DNA of 22,946 nt from Plakobranchus ocellatus (lineage: Eukaryota; Mollusca; Gastropoda; Plakobranchidae). The stretch spans positions 1,478,512 to 1,501,457 of the forward strand of contig BLXT01000055.1 in NCBI GenBank assembly GCA_019648995.1, read 5' to 3'. The notes beneath the pieces were generated by a model. It had not been told where the DNA came from, searched no databases, and was given only the letters and a program-made list of their open reading frames with translations. Positions 1 through 7,800 of this stretch are shown here, piece after piece. Each line of letters starts with the position of its first letter. Within the stretch, counting starts at the first letter, position 1. The translations under genes were made by a program, and so were the position numbers.

Positions 1-939
1 TCTTTTGAAGGAAATGCTGCTGGCATATTGAGTTTCTACTAAATTGAGGAAGAATTTTGGAATTATTTTGATTCAAATTTGTGCTATGCTTTTGAAAATA
101 TGGACTATCCCATAATTCGCTCAGCTGATTTTTCTTGATTATAATGTTTTGTGCTGTAGCTGCTCTATATGAATCAGCTGGTAGCATTTATGTTCTAAAT
201 TAGTCTAAATAAACATTATTTTTACCCAGCTTATCTGAGAAGTCTTATGAAAATGGTATTAAAAGTATCGTGTGAGAACTTAAAAGACTGTCTCAGGCAC
301 CAGGAGAATTTGATGTGAGAAAAATAATAGGTAGACATGTCAGTATAAGAATTAGTTTTCTTCTTTTTCTTAAAACATAGGGAAAGAAGTGGAACTTGAT
401 GCAGGGTTCAATACATACATACAGTGTTGTCAATATGAGTGATGTGTGCTGCATTCATTTGAAGGAAAAGCTATGTTAGACCTTAGGTTATTAATATTCA
501 GGTCGACATTTTGAAGGATCAAACAAGTCATCAACATAAGTTTCTAGGCTTTTTTAATATTCAAAAATGTTATCTACCGTTTTTGTATCGTTATTTAACA
601 TCTATCTATCTTCCTATCGTCACATTACTTGAAAAAAAAAAAAAGAGCCCTCAAACAAGGTAAAAAAAATGTACATAAATCACAGTGTTATGAAAAAAAA
701 TATTTTCATACATTGCTTTATAAAAAAGCTATCTGAAATAAATGAAAAAGAGGAGTATGGTACCAAAAAATTGTCATCACAAGGACAGCAGTGACAGTTT
801 TACATAGTGTGGGCTCTTCCTGGCAAATAGAAACAACATTAAAGTAGAAGAAGTAAGCATTGTTAGATTAAAAGTTATTTTTTAATCATGAGGAAGGGAA
901 CGAATACAGTCTTTGTTTCTCTTTTTTAAACTGTTTCAG
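1..939 (+). other. Presumed intron upstream of the first visible exon
   Basis: No exon with TBC similarity could be found here. The stretch is AT-rich with A runs (around 631-643, 665-671, 694-700) and ends in a pyrimidine-rich tract and the acceptor CTGTTTCAG at 931-939. The next exon starts with two bases that complete a codon, so the missing upstream exon must end in phase 1. No promoter or start codon can be assigned. Confidence 0.6.
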
Positions 940-1247
940 CCGAGGACATCCTCTCTCTACCAGCATTTATTGACCGTGACCATCTTCACAGCTATTATCT
1001 TAATCAGCACGGCATCAATACAAGCAGGGAAGTAGTCATGGTCATTGCAAACATATCACCGGATATCATCTACTGCCCTCTCCTCTACCCTCTTGCGTGT
1101 GTTTTTCTTCACTACATGACCCCAGAGGCTTGCTTCGACTGCCTGCAAGCACTCCTTGCCTCTAACAAGTTTCTGTATTTAGCACAGGCAAGAGTTAACA
1201 ATGAGGCAACAGCTCTTGTTTTAAGAGACTTGGCTAAGAAATATGCT
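940..1247 (+). CDS. TBC1D24: TBC1D24-like exon A: middle to late TBC domain
   Basis: Codes for 102 full codons plus the last two bases of a split codon. It begins EDILSLPAFIDRD and continues through HGINTSREVVMVIANISPD, CPLLYPLACVFLHYMTPE and the helix ending LVLRDLAKKYA. This matches the helical C-terminal part of the TBC domain in TBC1D24, where human has the comparable CPAL...LLHY block. Acceptor TTTCAG at 934-939; donor GTGAGT at 1248. It ends in phase 0. Reading upstream in frame meets a TAA at 927-929, which confirms that the exon starts at the acceptor. The ATG at 1038 is internal and not the gene start. Confidence 0.92.
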
Positions 1248-4200
1248 GTGAGTAGATTTTCTGTTAGACTAAGTTTATCATTCATATTGTAAGTCTATTG
1301 AACATTGTCTTTTTTTAAAAAATTTTACTTTATCATGATTGATTTATTGACTTTTTTTTCTTTTGTGGTTTCTCTTGTTTACCATTGCTTGAAAGACATT
1401 TTTTTTTACATTTACTATTACTAAATTTGCTGTGGTGAAAAATGAAATAGAACAAAATATAGTTGAACCTGTCCATGGTGACCTCTGAAGATCTTAGATA
1501 AATGTGGTTGCTGTAGACAGTTTGTTCATGTGACTCCGGAGGCAAATAGCTTTTGCGTCCATTTTGCATTTTAAAAGAAGTCAAATTTTGTAAAAAAAAC
1601 AAAACAAAACACAGTATTGGTGAAATAAATTGTCTATGAGTTTTTAGGGAAATAGAACATGATTGAGAATTTTATAAAAAAAAAATGCCCTGTTCTTGAA
1701 TGAGTCATCCAGCTTGGTCTGTAAATAACTTTTGGCTACAATTTTTCACTGAAAAAAAAAATCAAATTTCCAATCAAACATGATACTGATAAAAGATTTT
1801 TTGTATCATTTTTTACAGAATCAATTCAATAACTATGCCATATGTCAAGAAAATTGGTATATGTTATTTTGAAGAAGTTACAGAGTAAAATTGGGTGTTG
1901 TTTGCTTGATCGTTTCAACAGGACAATTTGTGTTACTGAACAGTGTTTATGAAGTAGACACTGTGTCTTTCTTTTTAGTTTTATTAGCATTTTGTTTTCA
2001 AGCAAAGGAAAGAGATTGCAATTTAATAAAGACTCCTTTTGTTTTTAAAGATTGGTTTACTTGAATGCCTTCCCTGTTTAATGAATTTTGTTACTCTCAA
2101 CCTCCTTTGCCACCATCATCTGTGTTTCAGAAACAAGCCTATGTGTTGATAGTGAATAGTTCAAAGAACGTGGATGCAGTATTTGAAAACTGGATTTGGT
2201 GGATCTTCAAAGATTTGTCTTTCCAGTTCTTGGTGAGTGTCCTAGAACTAAAATGACGGATTTAAAATGTAACGCTGTAAACTGCAGTGCCTGCAATGAA
2301 TGGTTATTGTGTTTGAGGTATAAAACTTTGCTTTGAATTAGTCATCAAGGATAATAAAAGTATAAGCTCAAATTCAAAGGACCTTTTCTTGTGTTCTTTT
2401 CTGTCATTGATTGATAATTGATTATCTTGCTTTGAATCAGCATTGATTCTCAAGTCTCTGCTTTCTCTATCAAAATAATTTTGAGAAAGCTACTCGATGT
2501 TGTTACTTTCCTCTCTCACAATTTTTCTGAGTATGTATTCGGGTATTGTTCAGATTTGGAAGAAAATCCTCCGTATTCGAGAAAATTTTGTTACATTCAA
2601 AACAGGATTAATAAAATGTACGGCAGTATAAAAATTGAAGTGAAATTGCAGATCTTCATTTTTTACTTCATATAAAAACTCTGAAATAAAAAAAAAAAGA
2701 CCCAACTAATTTCTCTACGAAGAACTTTTTGTAGTCATTTTAAATTGTTTCTGTCTATATAGCAGTAGTTTTTTTTTTTTTTTTTGTCTCTTTTCTTTAA
2801 GGATTTTAAAAGCCTTTGTGAAAAATCTACCACCCATCTCCTTATGTGGAACTGAAGCTATATGCTTTCTATTCTTAGTATTCTATTTTTCCTTTTCAGG
2901 TGCGTATTATTGATAGCTACCTACTGGAGGGCTACAAGGTTTTCTTCAGAGTTGCCCTGTCCATTCTCATCCTCTTCACAAAGGACAGCAGTAAGAAATT
3001 TAACCTGCAGCTACCGAAAATTTAGACAAATATTCCACTGTAGGACTTGAAAGTTGAAAGAGACTTAACAGATGTGATAAATTTTGAAAGCAGCAATATG
3101 AAGTTAAAGTATAATTTGGCTGTTATAATCCAATAACTATTTGAGCTGAAGCAAGCTGCTTTACTTATATTTTATGAGTTGCAGGCTTAGCTGTGCAATA
3201 GTACTAAATGCATTATAATAATAAAAAAAAAAAAAAGATTCCAAATCTAATAGAAAATGTGAAAGAGTAGAATTTTCAGCTTATTTATTATTGTTACACC
3301 ATCATTTTTTTGCATTGTTTACATGAGTATTCTTTTTTGTACTCATCAGTTTCTATTAGGAAATGTGGCGTATATATCTGATTTGATGCTTTGCATAAGA
3401 TCTAAGTATTAGCTTATTCTGGCAACAGTTTAAACGCTGATTGATTTATAATGTTTTTAATTGAAATGTTTCTCAGTCTAGTTTTTTTTTTTCCCCAGAC
3501 AAGCGTGGAAGTCGTAACTCTCCAGTGACAAACATCAGTGCTGCCATCAGTAGATTCTGCAGTAATATGCCTTATGAACCTCGCAAACTTATCAAGGTAT
3601 TCTATATTGATAACTTTATAGCCAAAGTATCCATTACAAGTAAGTTTGACCATTTTAATATTTGAGTATCCTTTCATTTGATCATATATGTTTAAAAGAT
3701 GTTGGACTTTAAAGCTATACAATTTTTTTTTCAGATATGAAAGGCTTTGAAATTTTGAGAGAGATGAAGTGAAAACTTTGTAGCAAGCATATTTTTTAAA
3801 ATCAAGACGAGCTTTTACTTTTCTTTTTAGTATGTGTGTCTGTGTATTAAAGTCAGAGATCAAAAGATAGGGTGAAATTACTGGCAAAACTGGATTTTTA
3901 AAAATGTATCAAGATTTGACTTTGAATTCTTTATTTTTGGAGAAATCTACCCATACTTTTTGTTACTGTTTTGAATTCTGCCCAAACCTTTTACTTAAAA
4001 AATTAATTTTTTACTGGGCTTCATGTATTACAATTACAAGCAAAACTTTTCAGTGGCGAAATCTCTTTTATACGATAATACAATCATTACTACCAGGTAA
4101 AAAAAAAGAAAAAAAAAAAAGAAAGAAATGAAATGGAGAGGTGCAATTTGAAAGACAAGATTGGGAAAAAGTATATGAAGAAAAAGTTATTGATTTTGAA

Positions 4201-4800
4201 ACAAAATAATTATAATGAAAGAAGTTGAAAAATAAAACTTGACAGATAAATAATGGCATCATTGGAAAAAAAAGCTTTCTCCTTTGAATTCTTCCTATGT
4301 GTGATTACATTTTTGTAGTTGATTATTTTAGTAATTGCATTTCAGCATTATGACTTCTTAATAGACATAAGGTATTAATTTAAAGGACATAATTCCAAAA
4401 CAAAAAACTGTTAGACTTTGTGGAAAAAGCCAATGTAATCAAAATAAATTACTTGATTTAATTTTGATCCCTATAGAAAGATAGTGTGTGAAGAATATAT
4501 GCTTAAGAAATGCTTATTATAATAACTTAAAGGTGAATAATCAGGCACATTTTCTAATAAAGATATTGATACATAAGGTGAGTCAGTTGCTGAAAAGATT
4601 ATGCAGAATTTATAGTTTAAAGGATGTTCAGTTATTATCTGAAAATGAACAATGTAAGATCTATTTTGTGGTATCCTTGTGATTTGGATTGGAAAAAAAA
4701 AATTAGATCTCGAATCTGGAGATCCAGTTTCATATCTCATATTCTAAATCTATTAACTGATTGATAGAGAGAAAGTGCGGCTGACAGAGAGAGGGGGAAA

Positions 4801-4836
<36 letters not shown>

Positions 4837-7800
4837 CGCAAGAGTGCATGCACTAGCTAGGTGATTTGTAGACAAAGCACTAGAACCTACAAGACAGGGT
4901 TGTACACCAATTAAAGTAGTATGGGTTGGTGTTGTGTTGAGAGGTGAGGTTAAAAACTTCCATATATCAATAACACTTTTTAAAATGTAATAACCAATTT
5001 GAATTTTAATGCACCCTTCCTTAAGTTGTAATAGACAAAAACAAAAAGAAATCCATCTTTGCCACCTCACACAGGCTGGCTTCAGCATACGTGGTTTGAA
5101 CCGGCGGGAGATACAAAAGTTGCAGGCTAAACATGAGTCTCACCTTCGCTCAGTTCCCGCTAGTGATCAACTGCCTGGTGTAGCTTCTTCTCTCAGCGTT
5201 GGTCAGACTTCAACATCCAGATCATTCACTGGACCTGCTTACCTTCTCAACACTAAAACCAAAATCCTCTCTCCTGAAATGGTTAGTCCCAAGCTTGCTC
5301 AGAATTTTCCTTTTTAACTGAACTCATGCTTTTATGCTATTTATGTTCATTTTTTCTTTTTTTTTTTTCTCTCTCTCTCTCTTTTTTTAAGACTTTTAAA
5401 TCAGTCCTTAAAATTGAGCCATCTGATACCTTTACAAGCTTTATCATAGTTGAGTATTGACAAAAATGTGTGCTGTGGACTGCAGAAAATGTACATATAT
5501 TCTTGAAAGTGAAAGAAAAGAGTAGCCTGTTGAATCTGAATCAGTGGGCACAGAATATCCCTGGATTGCATGCTTTGTACATGTGCTTTAAAGAAGAAAA
5601 CATTCACATGGAAATAAGAATACAAAGAAAACATTGTATTAAGATATCAGTGCTTGATGACCACAAGCTAAACTACGTTATTTTTTGTTAAATAAATTCG
5701 GAAAACTAGACATTATGAGCTTTTTTTTAATTCTTTGTTATGGACTAGCTGAGGCAAAATTATATTGTTTAGACTACAATAAACTTCTTAAATTTTTTGC
5801 TGCAATGTGGCCATTTTGTTTTTATGTTTTCCTAGTTACACACTTTGTGGGGATGGATTCCAATCAGACTGACACTTAAAAAGCTAGAACTGCTCTTCTC
5901 TTCAAATGTTGATGGGACCACACTGCGCACACTTTACATGCGCACACAGCATGCCCCACAGACCCTACTAATCATCAAAGCTACAGATGGATCTGTGAGT
6001 AGCAATCAAAACTGTTGGCAAGTTTTGCTGTTTTAAACTCATGAAGTTTCGCTAAATCTGTCATTTTTTTTGGTCATGGTTATCTGTTCAAATCTGTTCT
6101 CATAAGGCTATTGTGGCTATCATTCCCCATTGTTTATCAATTAAGGTTTTCAAAATGAAAGTTACTCCCTATCTGCCTCTACGGCAATATGTCCTTTTTT
6201 TTTCAATCTTAACAGTGATTACTGAATGTTCTAAACCTTTGTGTTGGCAAATTTGTCTTAGAAATCTTTGTTGCCTCTGTCTTTGATTTACGGTCTCTCT
6301 GGTACTGATTTATTGGACTTTTTTCTGTCAGTTATATCCTTCTTATTTTTCTGATGAAGCAAATCTTCAGTGCTTCCAGTTTCTTTCTCTTATTTTGCTT
6401 ATACTTTGAAGATCACCGCTTAATGGTGGACTGGATATACCAATAATCAATCAATCAATCTTTGTTTTTACAATACTCATATCCATAAGTATAGACCATG
6501 CATAAGATTTCTTTACCTTTACTATTTTGTCCATAATTATGTTTCTGTTTGTCATTTCTGATTTTACATGCCATATATCTCTGGCCATGGCTATTCTTTT
6601 TCTTGTTTCACTTGTGCCTCTATGATGTTATCAGGTAGCCAAGATATTTATATTTTACACCATGTTTTTCTGGGGTTTTTTTTTTTTTTGCTCTTCTCCT
6701 TTTCCAATGAGGCATTTGGGATCTGAGGATTCCTTTGAGATGACCATGCATTCTGTTTTTTTTTTGTTTTTTTTCCACATTCAGAGACGGGCCCATTCTC
6801 TTAGGCAACACAGTGTCTAAAAGTTTTCAAAGTTGTTCACCTACTTCTGCCATTGAAATTTTATCATCTCTATACCTGATATTGTTAAGATTTTATCCAT
6901 TTACATTTAAGCCAGTAATATCCTTCAAATTGCCCAAGAATGTTTCTTAGTATAGGTTAAAAAGATCAGGAGACATTACACATCCCTGCCTCACACCCCT
7001 TTTGCTTGATTTGAAATCACTGGGTTCTCATTCAATTCTTGCAAATGCAGTTTCATCCCAGTATAGATCTTTTATATAAAACTCTCAGATCTTTACCATC
7101 AGTTGCATAATCATGGATCAAAACCCAACAAAGCTTGTAAGAAGGCTGAAAAACTCCCTTCATCAATATAGATGTACCGTCACAGAATTTTCACATTTTT
7201 TCTAGAATTCTACTGTAAAACAGCACATCCTACAGCTCTCACATTTTTATTGTGAAATTCTTAAAATTACTGTTTTATTATTGACAAAATGATTTGACCA
7301 TATGCTATAAGTCTAACTTACCAGTTCAGTGCACCTGTGCTTATTCAACACACTTTTTTTTTTGAAGAAAGCTATTTCATATTAATGCCTATACTTACCC
7401 TAGCTATGTTAGCTATGTTGAATATCTTTTTATCCCCATTCTCCTTGTATATTTATAGCCCATAATGGGCAATTTTATAACTGACATGTTATGCATTAAT
7501 GTGGTCAATTCTCCTTGTGTGATGTCAAGTGGCTGGATCAGGGCACTTTTTTCACTATCTCTGGTCATGAAATTGATCTCTAAACTTGGGTTAAAAAAAA
7601 AAATGATGCAGTTTATTTATTTCAAATGCTTATTTTTGTTTCATCAAAATTGGCAACTATCGTAATTTACCGGTTCATTGCTCATTTTTGCTCTTGTTTT
7701 TCCAAATTATTTTCAAGCATGGGCATGTCTGTCAACTTGGAATTTAGATAGAAAAGTAATTCCTTTTTTCGTTGACAACTGTCACACTGTATGAGAATTA

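Noticed and set aside
1038..1292. ATG-initiated 84-residue open frame as a stand-alone small gene
   Set aside because: It is the internal part of an exon. The coding similarity starts at 940 behind a splice acceptor and stops at the GTGAGT donor at 1248, after which the frame is intron.
3414..3887. 157-residue minus-strand open frame
   Set aside because: It lies antisense to the coding exon 3499-3596 and flanking intron, and has no recognisable family or motif.
4753..5088. 111-residue minus-strand frame with a SLSLSL run
   Set aside because: The run is the translated (GA)15 microsatellite, and the rest is intron sequence antisense to the start of the hinge exon.
6620..6811. 63-residue minus-strand frame as an expressed gene
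   Set aside because: It is the stretch between stops of the decayed reverse transcriptase; family blocks continue upstream across stop codons.
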